A program made the position numbers and the translations under genes. Shown piece by piece: positions 1-8,578 of a stretch of DNA of 12,656 nt (the stretch's first letter is position 1; the number at the start of each line of letters is the position of its first letter). The stretch is from Hyphomicrobiales bacterium (GTDB lineage Bacteria > Pseudomonadota > Alphaproteobacteria > Rhizobiales > OSC116). Under the pieces are notes generated by a model that had not been told where the DNA came from, did not search any database, and was given only the letters and a program-made list of their open reading frames with translations. The DNA is taken from contig JABSRY010000030.1 of the NCBI GenBank assembly GCA_013214985.1, positions 1 to 12,656 on the forward strand. Reading direction: 5' to 3'.

Positions 1-39
1 TTCGTCATTTTCGCGCGCATCTTCACCTTGAATATTCTC
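1..39 (-). pseudogene. Continuation of the hisS frame after the TAG (runs off the window)
   Basis: After the hisS stop codon the same frame reads E-N-I-Q-G-E-D-A-R-E-N-D-E to the window edge without another stop. From memory of the family, the sequence after KYAD(K/R)RGAP is a hydrophobic strand followed by IQG and an acidic stretch, so IQGED fits in the expected place and at the expected spacing. Only the codons between the proline and the isoleucine (stop, Glu, Asn) do not fit a hydrophobic strand. This suggests a recent nonsense change, a pair of compensating indels, or a sequence error. Confidence 0.55.
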
Positions 40-1344
40 CTATGGTGCGCCGCGTTTATCGGCATATTTAAGTTGAGCTTTCATGCCGCTGCTGCCCATA
101 TAAACTTCGCTACGAATGCCCGCTTGGCGTAATTCGACCGCCATTTGCTGATAAGCAGGACGCTCTGACTTATCCATAACCAAAATAATAATTGGTGGAA
201 TGACGCTGGATGCTTTATGTTTGCCAAGCGCTTCTAAGGCTGCATAAAGGCGGCTGACGCCGATTGAAATGCCTGTTGCCGGTATTTCGATGCCTTTAAA
301 ACGTGCCACCAAGCCATCATAACGGCCACCACCACCGATGGAGCCAAATTGTACAGGGCGGCCTTTTTCGTCTTTTATCTCAAACGTAAGTTCCGCTTCC
401 ATAACGGGGCCAGAATAATAGCCCAAGCCGCGCACAATAGACGGGTCAAAGCAAATTCTATCTTCATTATAGCCAGCCGATGAAATTAGCATGCCGATTT
501 CTTCTAGCTCGGCAATGCCTGCCTCGCCAATTTCGCTGCCTGCGATAAGTTGGCTAAGTGCCGCGAGGGTTTCTTTATTGGTTGCCTTACCAGCTTCGAC
601 AAAAGCAATGACCTTATCGATAGAGGCTTCATCTAAATTTGCGCCTTTGGTATAGTCGCCGCTTTCGTCTTTGCGACCTTCGCCAAGTAATAAGCGCACC
701 CCTTGGCTACCCAAACGGTCTAATTTATCCATCGCCCGCATAACGGTTAGGCGGGTATTAACGGATGCATCATCATCACCCAGCATATTAATTTTATCAA
801 GCACACCATCTAAAATTTTACGGTTATTCATGCGGATAATATAATCACCACGCGCAATACCCAATGCTTCCATGACATCTGACCACATCATTGCCAGTTC
901 GGCATCGGCGGCCATTTCGTTGCTGCCAATTGTATCGGCATCAAATTGCACAAATTGTCTAAAACGGCCTGGGCCAGGTTTTTCGTTACGCCAAACACTG
1001 CCTGTTTGATAACGCCTGAAAGGTTTGGCTAGGCTGTCATAATTTTCGGCAACAAAACGGGCAGTTGGTGCGGTTAAATCATAACGCAGTGCCATCCATT
1101 GTTCGTCATCATCTTGTAATGCAAAAACACCTTCATTGGGGCGGTCGGCGTCGGGCAAAAACTTACCCAAACATTCGGCAAATTCTAGAGCGGGTGTTTC
1201 GAGTGGTTCAAACCCATATAATTCGTAAACTTCGCTGATTTTTTTAATCATATTCGCCATGGTGCGAACTTCATGAGCATGTATGTCACCAAAACCGCGA
1301 GGAAGCCTAGCTTTAGGACGGAATGATTTTTTCTTTTTGCTCAT
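40..1344 (-). CDS. hisS: Histidine--tRNA ligase (HisRS), shortened by an in-frame TAG
   Basis: Cytoplasmic class II aminoacyl-tRNA synthetase that charges tRNA-His with histidine using ATP. Seen in the 434-residue product: motif 1 around residues 44-55 (GFEPLETPALEF), motif 2 from 108 to 134 with R119 and E121, the histidine-binding RGLGYY at 305-310, the GGGGRYDGL loop at 337-345, and motif 3 (GISIGVSRL) at 358-366. Motif 2 is of the alphaproteobacterial type. The C-terminal anticodon-binding domain starts near residue 385 but stops at KYADKRGAP. Family members of this type usually run to roughly 490-500 residues, so about 60 are missing. The frame stays open after the TAG, with HisRS-like sequence up to the window edge. 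G308 sits where RGLDYY or RGLEYY is more usual. The start is the first ATG, with only a weak Shine-Dalgarno. Identity is certain; integrity is doubtful. Confidence 0.93.
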   Translation of the reverse strand: MSKKKKSFRPKARLPRGFGDIHAHEVRTMANMIKKISEVYELYGFEPLETPALEFAECLGKFLPDADRPNEGVFALQDDDEQWMALRYDLTAPTARFVAENYDSLAKPFRRYQTGSVWRNEKPGPGRFRQFVQFDADTIGSNEMAADAELAMMWSDVMEALGIARGDYIIRMNNRKILDGVLDKINMLGDDDASVNTRLTVMRAMDKLDRLGSQGVRLLLGEGRKDESGDYTKGANLDEASIDKVIAFVEAGKATNKETLAALSQLIAGSEIGEAGIAELEEIGMLISSAGYNEDRICFDPSIVRGLGYYSGPVMEAELTFEIKDEKGRPVQFGSIGGGGRYDGLVARFKGIEIPATGISIGVSRLYAALEALGKHKASSVIPPIIILVMDKSERPAYQQMAVELRQAGIRSEVYMGSSGMKAQLKYADKRGAP

Positions 1345-1394
1345 GATAAACCCATTATTTTTTAATATTTATACGCAAGACTTTTAAACCAGTG

Positions 1395-1424
1395 AAGCCA
1401 TTTGAGCAATACCCCAAATGGCTT
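1395..1424 (-). terminator. Hairpin between tadC and hisS, possible end of the tad operon
   Basis: A perfect 10-bp inverted repeat: AAGCCATTTG at 1395-1404 and CAAATGGCTT at 1415-1424, with a 10-base loop. It begins 47 bases after the tadC stop, in the 127-base gap before hisS. Read on the minus strand there is no clear U-run after the stem; read on the plus strand only four T follow. It is therefore a weak intrinsic terminator, or a processing or Rho-associated structure, and hisS may receive some read-through from the tad operon. Confidence 0.4.
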
Positions 1425-1471
1425 TTAGAAGGTTGAAATATGGATATATTTAACAATATCGGATTTTTGAC

Positions 1472-2446
1472 TTAAAACTGTGATTGAACCGTCATAATAG
1501 TTGGACCCAAAATTACCACAAAAATAACCGGAAGGAAGAATAAAATCATCGGAACTGTTAGTTTTGGTGGCAGCGCTGCGGCTTTTTTTTCGGCTCTGGT
1601 CATCCGCGCATCGCGGTTTTCGGCAGATATAACCCTTAATGCGGTACCAAGTGGCGTACCATATTGTTCGGCCTGTACCAATGATGTGGTTAAAGATTTA
1701 ACCTCTTCCAAACCTGTGCGTTGTGCAAAATTTCTATACGCAGCCACTCTAGAAGATAAATAAGACAGTTCGGCAGTTAATATTGACAATTCTTCGGACA
1801 TTTCGAGCGACTGTGCGCCAATTTCGGATGCAACTTTATTAAATGCCGCTTCGATTGCCATGCCCGCCTCGACACAAATTAATAACAGATCCATCGTATC
1901 TGGAAAAGCCGCTCTTAAAATTTCTTGACGGTTGCTAATGACGTTATTGACATACATGTTGGGTAAATAAAACCCAATGATGAACAAACCAAACGAATAA
2001 ACAAATATCATGGATGTTGTTTGTTCGTGACTATTGATTAAAAAGAAATAACCCAATGCCAAAATAAGCAGAATGATGGGCACCGCTAATCTAAAAAACA
2101 AAAATACGTAAATTGGCGTTTGCCCACGAAAGCCAGCCATTCTTAGCTTGCTGATGGTTTCTTCACTTTCGAACGCCTTACGCAAGTTGAATTTTTCAAC
2201 TACAGATTTTATGAAACTATTGGCTTGTGGCCCACGGGCGCTATTGAGTGTCTTTTTGTTAATTTCTTCTAATTGGCGTTCTCTAAGGCGTTTGCGCTCA
2301 TCGGCAACGGATTTCATGCGGGTATTAAGATCGTTACTGGCCAGCATAGGGCCTGCGATCACAAAAATAGTTACAAATGACGCAATACCAATAATGATGG
2401 TAAATAGATTTTGTGGGTTGGTAAGAAAAGTAATAAGAGAGTCCAT
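1472..2446 (-). CDS. tadC: Tad pilus inner-membrane platform protein TadC
   Basis: Polytopic inner-membrane protein of the type II secretion F (T2SSF/GspF) family. Together with TadB it forms the platform on which the CpaF ATPase assembles Flp pilin. Seen in the 324 residues: a membrane segment at about 13-34, a charged cytoplasmic stretch rich in Arg/Lys/Glu (40-90), membrane segments at about 112-136 and 144-166, the T2SSF core from about 181 (FPDTMDLLLICVEAGM), and a last membrane segment at about 296-318. Length is normal for TadC. The ATG lies 9 bases after the tadB stop with AGGGG just upstream, indicating an operon and coupled translation. It is the last tad gene here: no tadD follows, and the next gene is hisS. 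Confidence 0.95.
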   Translation of the reverse strand: MDSLITFLTNPQNLFTIIIGIASFVTIFVIAGPMLASNDLNTRMKSVADERKRLRERQLEEINKKTLNSARGPQANSFIKSVVEKFNLRKAFESEETISKLRMAGFRGQTPIYVFLFFRLAVPIILLILALGYFFLINSHEQTTSMIFVYSFGLFIIGFYLPNMYVNNVISNRQEILRAAFPDTMDLLLICVEAGMAIEAAFNKVASEIGAQSLEMSEELSILTAELSYLSSRVAAYRNFAQRTGLEEVKSLTTSLVQAEQYGTPLGTALRVISAENRDARMTRAEKKAAALPPKLTVPMILFFLPVIFVVILGPTIMTVQSQF

Positions 2447-2455
2447 TTTATACCC

Positions 2456-3457
2456 CTAAATTTTAAGATTGATCATTTGGCGCATCACTAAAACACCACA
2501 CAACATCCAAAATGCGGAACCACCGAGCAAAAGATGCCCTGTTGTGGTTTCGAACATTGGATCCATATAGCCCGGTTCAACCGCGCTAATGCCCAGCATA
2601 ATTAACAGTGGCAATGCACCAATAATGGCTGCACTAGATTTGGCTTCGGTTGACATCGCATCGATTTTTGCACGCATTTTTTTACGACCCCGAATGATCG
2701 TTGATAAACCCGCTAAGGTTTCTGACAAATTACCACCCATGGTTTGTTGAATGGTAATAACAATGGCTAAAAAATTAAGTTCAGAAAGTTGAATTCGGTC
2801 ATTCATTCTAAACAGGCCTTCTTGAATAGCGATGCCTATTTTTTGCTCATTTATCAAAATAAGAAACTCTGAGCGCAACGGTTCTGAAGATTCTTCAGCA
2901 ATCATTTTGAGGGCATCATTAAGCGGCAAACCTGAGCGTACACCCCGAACAATGACATCAATTGCATTGGGGAATTCATCCAGAAACTTTTTTTGACGTT
3001 TTAATTTCATACGGGATATAATAAACCTAGGTAGACCAAGGCTGCCAACAAATAGCACCAAACCTGCAACCAGTAAATTTGCACCAAAAAGAATGGCGCC
3101 AATCGCGCAAAAAATACCAAGGCCAGCAGAAGCAAAATAAAATGTACCAGTAGAAATGCCTAAACCAGCCTGCAATAAGCGTTGTTGAATGGTAATTTTT
3201 TTACTAAGCTTGGCTTTTTGTTGACGTTTTAGTTTATTCTGAATCTCTTTACGTTTTTGATCGGAATTTCTGGCATTTAAGGTCGAATCCGCATTGGAGC
3301 TAAGGCCAATATTTCGGTTTGTCACAATAGTTTTATGACGGACATCTGATTTAGATTTAAGAAAAGACGACAAAACTGTATAAATTACCGCCATTATAGC
3401 CAACACTATAATGATTGTAGTGGCCATTTGCACTAATTCAGGGCTAAGGTTAAGCAA
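2456..3457 (-). CDS. tadB: Tad pilus inner-membrane platform protein TadB (TTG start)
   Basis: Partner of TadC in the inner-membrane platform of the Flp pilus; T2SSF family. From the chosen start the protein has 333 residues. It shows an N-terminal membrane segment at about 11-30, a basic Lys/Arg-rich stretch (about 35-90), a hydrophobic region at about 103-143, the T2SSF domain beginning near FLDEFPNAIDVIVRGVRSGL (about 158), and two C-terminal membrane segments. Start choice: GAGGAG at 3465-3470 is followed by 7 bases and TTG at 3457, which overlaps the cpaF stop by 8 bases. A GTG at 3478 is in frame but lies upstream of that ribosome site, and an ATG at 3427 lacks a clear one. The overlap with cpaF points to translational coupling. 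Confidence 0.93.
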   Translation of the reverse strand: MLNLSPELVQMATTIIIVLAIMAVIYTVLSSFLKSKSDVRHKTIVTNRNIGLSSNADSTLNARNSDQKRKEIQNKLKRQQKAKLSKKITIQQRLLQAGLGISTGTFYFASAGLGIFCAIGAILFGANLLVAGLVLFVGSLGLPRFIISRMKLKRQKKFLDEFPNAIDVIVRGVRSGLPLNDALKMIAEESSEPLRSEFLILINEQKIGIAIQEGLFRMNDRIQLSELNFLAIVITIQQTMGGNLSETLAGLSTIIRGRKKMRAKIDAMSTEAKSSAAIIGALPLLIMLGISAVEPGYMDPMFETTTGHLLLGGSAFWMLCGVLVMRQMINLKI

Positions 3458-4901
3458 ATTTATTCTCCTCAACCGCACTATTGGTTAATGCTTCTGCTAA
3501 TTTAGCATCTTCACCATAATATTTGGCTTTATCCCAGAAATTCGGTTTAACAATGCCAGTAGATTGATGCCTGCCAATTAGTTTGCCATTTTCATCTTCA
3601 CCAATGATATTATAAGTGAATAAATCTTGTAGGATGATGACATCACCTTCCATACCGAGCACTTCTGTTACATGGGTTATGCGTCTTGAGCCATCCCGCA
3701 ACCTAGCTGCTTGGATGATAATATCAACCGCGCCAGATATCATTTCTTTAATGGTGACGCTTGGCAAGCTATAGCCCATCGTAATCATACTTTCCATACG
3801 AGAAAGTGCCTCACGCGGGCTGTTGGCATGGAGCGTGCCCATCGAACCATCATGACCTGTATTCATAGCTTGTAGCAAATCAAATGCTTCAGGCCCACGA
3901 ACCTCACCCACGATTATACGTTCTGGACGCATACGCAGACAGTTTTTAATAAGCTCGCGCATGGTGACTTCGCCTTCGCCCTCTAAATTAGGCGGGCGGG
4001 TTTCTAGGCGCACAACATGGTCTTGTTGCAATTGCAGTTCGGCTGTATCTTCGCAGGTAATTACCCGTTCATCAGCCTCTACAAACTGTGTCATACAGTT
4101 GAGTAAAGTGGTTTTACCAGAACCCGTACCGCCAGAAATAACCACATTACACCGAGAACGGCCGATAATTTCTAAAATAGTAGCGCCATCTGGCGTGATC
4201 GTACCAAACTCGACCAAATTTTTCAAAGTTAGTTTGTCTTTTTTAAACTTACGAATGGTGAGGGTTGGCCCATCAATTGACAATGGGGGCGCAATAACAT
4301 TTACCCGTGAGCCATCCATTAAACGCGCATCACATATTGGGCTACTGTCATCGACACGGCGGCCAACTTGGCTAACAATACGTTGGCAAATATTCATTAA
4401 TTGGGCATTGTCTTGGAATTTAACATTGGTTAACTCCATTTTGCCATTCACTTCGATATAGGTTTTGCCTGCGCCATTTACCATGATGTCGGCAATGTCA
4501 TCACGGGCTAATAATGGCTCTAATGGGCCATAACCGAGTACATCATTACATATATCTTCGAGCAATTCTTCTTGCTCGAAGATAGACATGACGCCGCCCT
4601 GAATGATTAAAATTTCATTGACCACATCGGCAATTTCGGCACGCGTATTGTCGTTGTCCATTTCGGCAAGTTGCGACATATCGATTGTCTCGATAAGTGT
4701 ATCAAACACGGTTTTTTTAATTTCGTAATATTCGGGTGTTTTTTCTTTAATTACCGGTGTTGGAATGCTGATATTAGGGACTTGCACTTTTTCGATGGGT
4801 GTGGTGCTTGCAACATGGCTTGTCTCTAATGGCGCAGCAACGGGCGCAGCCGCAGGTGCGGGTTTAGATGACTTGCCAAATTCGTTACGTTTTCCAAACA
4901 T
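3450..4901 (-). CDS. cpaF: Tad pilus assembly ATPase CpaF/TadA
   Basis: Hexameric secretion ATPase of the VirB11/GspE superfamily. It supplies energy for Flp pilus assembly (and, in some systems, retraction) from the cytoplasmic face of the TadB/TadC platform. Seen in the 483 residues: an Ala/Pro-rich, probably disordered N-terminus (10-50); an N-terminal domain ending near VLGYGPLEPLL (121-131); Walker A GGTGSGKTT at 257-265 with K263; Asp box ITCEDTAEL at 281-289; Walker B region RIIVGEVRGPEA at 328-339 with E333; and His box TGHDGSMGTLHANS at 348-361. All expected catalytic motifs are intact. GAGG lies just upstream of the ATG. The gap to cpaE is 23 bases, and the 3' end overlaps tadB. Confidence 0.97.
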   Translation of the reverse strand: MFGKRNEFGKSSKPAPAAAPVAAPLETSHVASTTPIEKVQVPNISIPTPVIKEKTPEYYEIKKTVFDTLIETIDMSQLAEMDNDNTRAEIADVVNEILIIQGGVMSIFEQEELLEDICNDVLGYGPLEPLLARDDIADIMVNGAGKTYIEVNGKMELTNVKFQDNAQLMNICQRIVSQVGRRVDDSSPICDARLMDGSRVNVIAPPLSIDGPTLTIRKFKKDKLTLKNLVEFGTITPDGATILEIIGRSRCNVVISGGTGSGKTTLLNCMTQFVEADERVITCEDTAELQLQQDHVVRLETRPPNLEGEGEVTMRELIKNCLRMRPERIIVGEVRGPEAFDLLQAMNTGHDGSMGTLHANSPREALSRMESMITMGYSLPSVTIKEMISGAVDIIIQAARLRDGSRRITHVTEVLGMEGDVIILQDLFTYNIIGEDENGKLIGRHQSTGIVKPNFWDKAKYYGEDAKLAEALTNSAVEENKFA

Positions 4902-4924
4902 ATATATACCTCAAACCTTTATGC

Positions 4925-6370
4925 TTATGCTTTTTTCTTGAATAAGTCTAAAAGACCTTTCTTTTGGGTGGCTTGTTGTACTCTTTTACTCATCAGATTT
5001 TGAGCAATATCGCTAAAATGATCTAACGCTTTATCGGCTTTACTGAACTCTTCTATCATCTGACCATTATTTGCAGCGGTGCCAAATAAACGTGGGTCAT
5101 AGGCTATTTCGGTAATAACTTTAACCCCAATAGCATCTGCAAAATCTTTAGATTTAATTTCGGGTTTTTTAGTCATGCCCAATTGGTTCATTACAATCAT
5201 CGGGTCTTTATCGTGAGTACGATGGCTTTTCAGATAATCGACTATGTTTTTTGTGTTTCTTAGGCAGGCCAAATCGGGTGTCGCGGTAATGACTATTTGA
5301 TCGGCTTGAATGAGCGTGCTTTTAACCCAATCATTCCAAATATGCGGTAGGTCGATAATTGAATTGGCGACACTTTGCGTCATACAACCCAATAATGAGC
5401 TGACCGAATTGCTGCTGATGCTGTTATCTTGTTCGATAGAGCTGATATTGGGCAACAAATTAAGGTTATCACTGTGTTTAATCAGCATTTTATTAATAGT
5501 TGCTTCGTCAATTCTTTCGGGTGTTTTTAACAGACCCAAAATATCTTGGCTGGCATCTTGATTAAAATTTAAACCCAGTGTGCCAAATGCAAAATCCATA
5601 TCTACAATAGTGACGCTATCATGCATGTTATGAGAGATCATATGCGCTACATTATGCGCTATTGTACTTGAGCCAACACCGCCCTTTGCACCAAAAAAGG
5701 CAAATTTCTTACCAAGTGGCGCGCTTTCGGGGTCGTGATATATATTATATACAGTCTCAATAAAATTAAGCGGTGAGGTTGGCAAAACCAAATAATCGCT
5801 AATGCCTCTGGAGATTAATTCTCTATATAATTGAATATCATTTTGATGCCCCATGATAAATACTTTTGTACCCGCATCACAAACCGAAGCGAGGTCATCT
5901 AACGCCGACAGCAATTGATCTTGCTGCAAACGGCTTTCGATAATGATTAGGTTTGGGGTTGGTGCGTCTTGATAAAAGTTTTTTGCCGCAATAATACCAC
6001 CTGCCTGCAATGTGATATGCGAGCGTGCCATGCGCCTGTCGGATGCGCTGGTTTGTAACAATTGCGCGGTTGCGGGTGTTTCATAAAAAACTTGAATGGA
6101 AATTTGAGGAATTTGCAATGCTTTTTGCGTATCCCCAACTTCGACATTAGACACATGTCCCATATGGTTTTGCTCTATTGCCGCTTGCCTTGTGGGGTCA
6201 ATGACAGGATGATTTGCTACAGATGTTGCGCCGAAATTATCATTTTCAAATTCAGGGTCGCTGGTTAAAGCTGGCTCACCCGCACGAATGATAGGGTCCG
6301 ATTGCTTAACATCTGTTTGAGCAATGTCCATGTCATTTGGTAGACTGTCAAAAAAATCATTATCACTCAT
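4925..6370 (-). CDS. cpaE: Pilus localisation ATPase CpaE/TadZ
   Basis: ParA/MinD-like protein that places the Tad machine in the cell, at the pole in Caulobacter. Seen in the 481 residues: an acidic, probably disordered N-terminus (1-85), an atypical receiver-like domain at about 88-205 (IQVFYETPAT through ISDYLVLPTSP), then a ParA/MinD-type domain with deviant Walker A GAKGGVGSST at 227-236 and DMDFAFG at 257-263. K229 of the KGG signature is present, but the position of the usual P-loop lysine is serine. From memory, CpaE proteins commonly have Ala or Ser there, so weak or altered ATP turnover is family-typical. The C-terminus ends in a basic tail (KKGLLDLFKKKA). The ATG overlaps the cpaD stop by four bases (ATGA), so the two are coupled. 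Confidence 0.94.
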   Translation of the reverse strand: MSDNDFFDSLPNDMDIAQTDVKQSDPIIRAGEPALTSDPEFENDNFGATSVANHPVIDPTRQAAIEQNHMGHVSNVEVGDTQKALQIPQISIQVFYETPATAQLLQTSASDRRMARSHITLQAGGIIAAKNFYQDAPTPNLIIIESRLQQDQLLSALDDLASVCDAGTKVFIMGHQNDIQLYRELISRGISDYLVLPTSPLNFIETVYNIYHDPESAPLGKKFAFFGAKGGVGSSTIAHNVAHMISHNMHDSVTIVDMDFAFGTLGLNFNQDASQDILGLLKTPERIDEATINKMLIKHSDNLNLLPNISSIEQDNSISSNSVSSLLGCMTQSVANSIIDLPHIWNDWVKSTLIQADQIVITATPDLACLRNTKNIVDYLKSHRTHDKDPMIVMNQLGMTKKPEIKSKDFADAIGVKVITEIAYDPRLFGTAANNGQMIEEFSKADKALDHFSDIAQNLMSKRVQQATQKKGLLDLFKKKA

Positions 6371-7131
6371 TTTGATACATCCTTAACTGAAGCTTTATCT
6401 TCTGCTGATTTACTGGCGCCTGTTGCTTGGCCTCTAATATATTTAGTCCAAATTATTTGGCGTCTTTCGGCAGAAGCGGCACTCATATTAGTGCGACCTA
6501 GTAAATCTCTTGGGTTTGAAACCATTAAAGCCAAATTGGTTTGTGTTGCACAACCAAAGCTTTTATAATTTTCATTATCATGGTTTATCGCTAGGTTTTT
6601 AGAAAACCCGCCACATTTTTTAACCTTTGCATAAAGTCGATCAAACTTCATGCCAATTGGTGCTTGAGTATCACCATAGGCATCATATTTATTATAGGAT
6701 ATGACCGATGCGGGTATAGAGGCATCTCGTATGATGGCTCTTATTTTTAGATGGGCATTTTTAATCGCGGTTTTATTTAAGTTGCCGCGTGGCATCCAAA
6801 TTTCAAGAAGGCCTTCACCTTTATCCATATAATCAAGAATGAAGTTAGCAGAATTTGCCACTTGGTTTGGCGTTAAACCCCCCGTTGATTTTGGTAAATT
6901 AAAATCAATTTCTTGCTTGCCTTTAGTGATCTTAATCGGGTGCGCATTCTTATAAAGCGGTTTGTTAATATCTAAATTAGCCGGTGGATTATAGGTTTGA
7001 TAGCAGGCCGTTAAACTAATGCAAGCCATTAAAATGCTCGTATTCTTAAATAATTTGTTTCGATTTGTTTTATCAAACATATGGGTTGCCCATGCCTTTA
7101 TAGATTGGGTGTTTTTAAGGATGTTTTTCAT
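6367..7131 (-). CDS. cpaD: Tad pilus lipoprotein CpaD
   Basis: Periplasmic/outer-membrane lipoprotein of the alphaproteobacterial Tad system, thought to assist the CpaC secretin. Seen in the 254 residues: a hydrophobic signal segment at about 30-42 ending in lipobox LTAC with C43 as the lipidated residue, and the characteristic CpaD C-terminal region FGCATQTNLALMVSNPRDLL (about 192-211) followed by a Ser/Ala/Arg-rich stretch. C173 and C194 could pair. The n-region before the hydrophobic core is long when counted from the first ATG; an internal ATG at 7080 would give a more usual signal peptide. I keep 7131 because its ATG shares a base with the cpaC stop (TAATG) and GGGAG precedes it. The gene overlaps cpaE by four bases downstream. 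Confidence 0.92.
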   Translation of the reverse strand: MKNILKNTQSIKAWATHMFDKTNRNKLFKNTSILMACISLTACYQTYNPPANLDINKPLYKNAHPIKITKGKQEIDFNLPKSTGGLTPNQVANSANFILDYMDKGEGLLEIWMPRGNLNKTAIKNAHLKIRAIIRDASIPASVISYNKYDAYGDTQAPIGMKFDRLYAKVKKCGGFSKNLAINHDNENYKSFGCATQTNLALMVSNPRDLLGRTNMSAASAERRQIIWTKYIRGQATGASKSAEDKASVKDVSK

Positions 7132-8576
7132 TATTCGCTCCCTACAAAACCAAAGTCGCCAGTGAAGCTTTCTTGGTTAGCAGACCCACTTGCATCGCCG
7201 CCATATAAAGCGTTGATTTGCCCCATAAATGAGCCACTAAAATCATCGGCAACTTTAAAGCCTGCATCTGGTCTTGCTATGTCTTCTTCGGCAACAGGGT
7301 CTACAATATAAGGTGTTGCAATGATTACTAATTCGGTTTCACTATTAATAAAATCGACACTTCTAAACAGGGTACCAAGGATTGGAATATCCTTAAAGAA
7401 TGGAATACCCGCAATGGTTTTTTTGGTAGATTCTTGAATTAAACCCGCCAATACCAAGGAGCCACCAGAAGGTAGTTCGACAGTTGTGGTCGTACGCCTT
7501 ACTTTAACGGATGGCAGTGAAATATCTTTACTTATTGTAATCGCGCCATCGGTAGTGACTTCGCTAACTTCTGTTTTAATTTTTAAACTGATGCGGCCTC
7601 TATCGAGCACCACAGGTGTGAAAGTTAAACTTACACCAAAGGGTTTATATTCTACGAAAACAGTATTGGTATCTGAGTCGTAACCAGATGGTATAGGATA
7701 TTCACCGCCCGCAAGAAAGTTAGCCGACTCGCCAGAAATAGCCGTTAATGTAGGTTCAGCAAGGGTTCTAACCACACCAATTTGCTCTAACGCTTTAATT
7801 ACAGAGCCACCTAATAAGCCGCCTGTTAACCCAGCAGTAGCACCGCCTGAGGCCGAGCCAAGTTTGAATGGGTTGCTATTGTTAAAGTTAATGATAGAAG
7901 AACCAACGCCCATAGTGGCCGACAAATCAATACCCAGTTGCTTAACGCTGTTACGCTGCATTTCTACAATCGAAATTTTAAGCATCACTTGTTCGCGTGC
8001 ATTATAAGTGAGCATATTAATGACGTTTTTAGTGTCTAGCTTACCCTCTGATGATGCCCCTTTATTGATATATTTACTGGCGATTGAAACCGCTTTACCA
8101 ACTTGTGACGCCGTATTAACTCGGCCAGACAATACAATATTACCGTTAAGTGCTTCGACATTAATTTTTGAATTAGGCATTTTTGTTGCGAACAAATTTG
8201 CTAATGCTGCAACTGCGGGCTCGATATTAATGATGATATTTGCAATACGGCGGTTGCGCGCATCGAAATATATAATATTTGTTGTACCATGCTTTTTACC
8301 AATGACATATGATTTGCGGGCGCTTCTGGCAACTACTTCGGCAATTTCGGGGTTACCAATTAGAATATCTCTGGCGTTTCGGGGTAGGTCGATAATGATT
8401 GTTTTATCTTTGCCCAGATTAACCGTACGCGTAACAACCGTGTTTGAATTTTTGATTTTAATATAACTGTCGTCAGCACTATAGGTTGGCGAAATTTGTA
8501 TAAGCGCCGCCAAGGTAGAAACCATAACGAATGTGAGTGAGTTTTTTATAAATTTACTGGTCATCAAATTTACCAT
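7131..8576 (-). CDS. cpaC: Tad pilus outer-membrane secretin CpaC/RcpA
   Basis: Outer-membrane secretin forming the channel through which the Flp pilus leaves the cell. Seen in the 481 residues: signal peptide to about residue 34 (PTYSA), the pilus/T2SS-T3SS N-terminal domain at about 50-118 with ILIGNPEIAEV (71-81) and GTTNIIYFDA (97-106), a BON-like region at about 120-190, and the secretin core at about 260-430. The core includes EPTLTAISGESANFLAGGEYP, VPSG-type strands (VELPSGGSLVLAGL) and the conserved end GIPFFKDIPILGTLF. A C-terminal tail (ARPDAGFKVADDF) resembles other CpaC proteins. The length is slightly short for the family but nothing essential appears missing. GGGAG lies upstream of the ATG; the gap to cpaB is 2 bases. 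Confidence 0.96.
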   Translation of the reverse strand: MVNLMTSKFIKNSLTFVMVSTLAALIQISPTYSADDSYIKIKNSNTVVTRTVNLGKDKTIIIDLPRNARDILIGNPEIAEVVARSARKSYVIGKKHGTTNIIYFDARNRRIANIIINIEPAVAALANLFATKMPNSKINVEALNGNIVLSGRVNTASQVGKAVSIASKYINKGASSEGKLDTKNVINMLTYNAREQVMLKISIVEMQRNSVKQLGIDLSATMGVGSSIINFNNSNPFKLGSASGGATAGLTGGLLGGSVIKALEQIGVVRTLAEPTLTAISGESANFLAGGEYPIPSGYDSDTNTVFVEYKPFGVSLTFTPVVLDRGRISLKIKTEVSEVTTDGAITISKDISLPSVKVRRTTTTVELPSGGSLVLAGLIQESTKKTIAGIPFFKDIPILGTLFRSVDFINSETELVIIATPYIVDPVAEEDIARPDAGFKVADDFSGSFMGQINALYGGDASGSANQESFTGDFGFVGSE

Positions 8577-8578
8577 TA

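Noticed and set aside
227..236. Serine in place of the P-loop lysine in the CpaE Walker A (protein residues 227-236 of the gene at 4925-6370)
   Set aside because: The signature lysine of the KGG motif is kept, and as I recall other CpaE/TadZ proteins commonly have Ala or Ser at this place, so it is not a defect special to this locus. Coordinates given here are residue numbers.
3961..4461. Plus-strand reading frame of 166 codons opposite cpaF
   Set aside because: It lies wholly within cpaF on the other strand, has no ribosome site or family resemblance, and cpaF is intact with all motifs; it is a shadow frame.
8008..8466. Plus-strand reading frame of 152 codons opposite cpaC
   Set aside because: Hydrophobic translation arises from the complement of the secretin N-domain; no promoter or ribosome site and complete overlap with a conserved gene.
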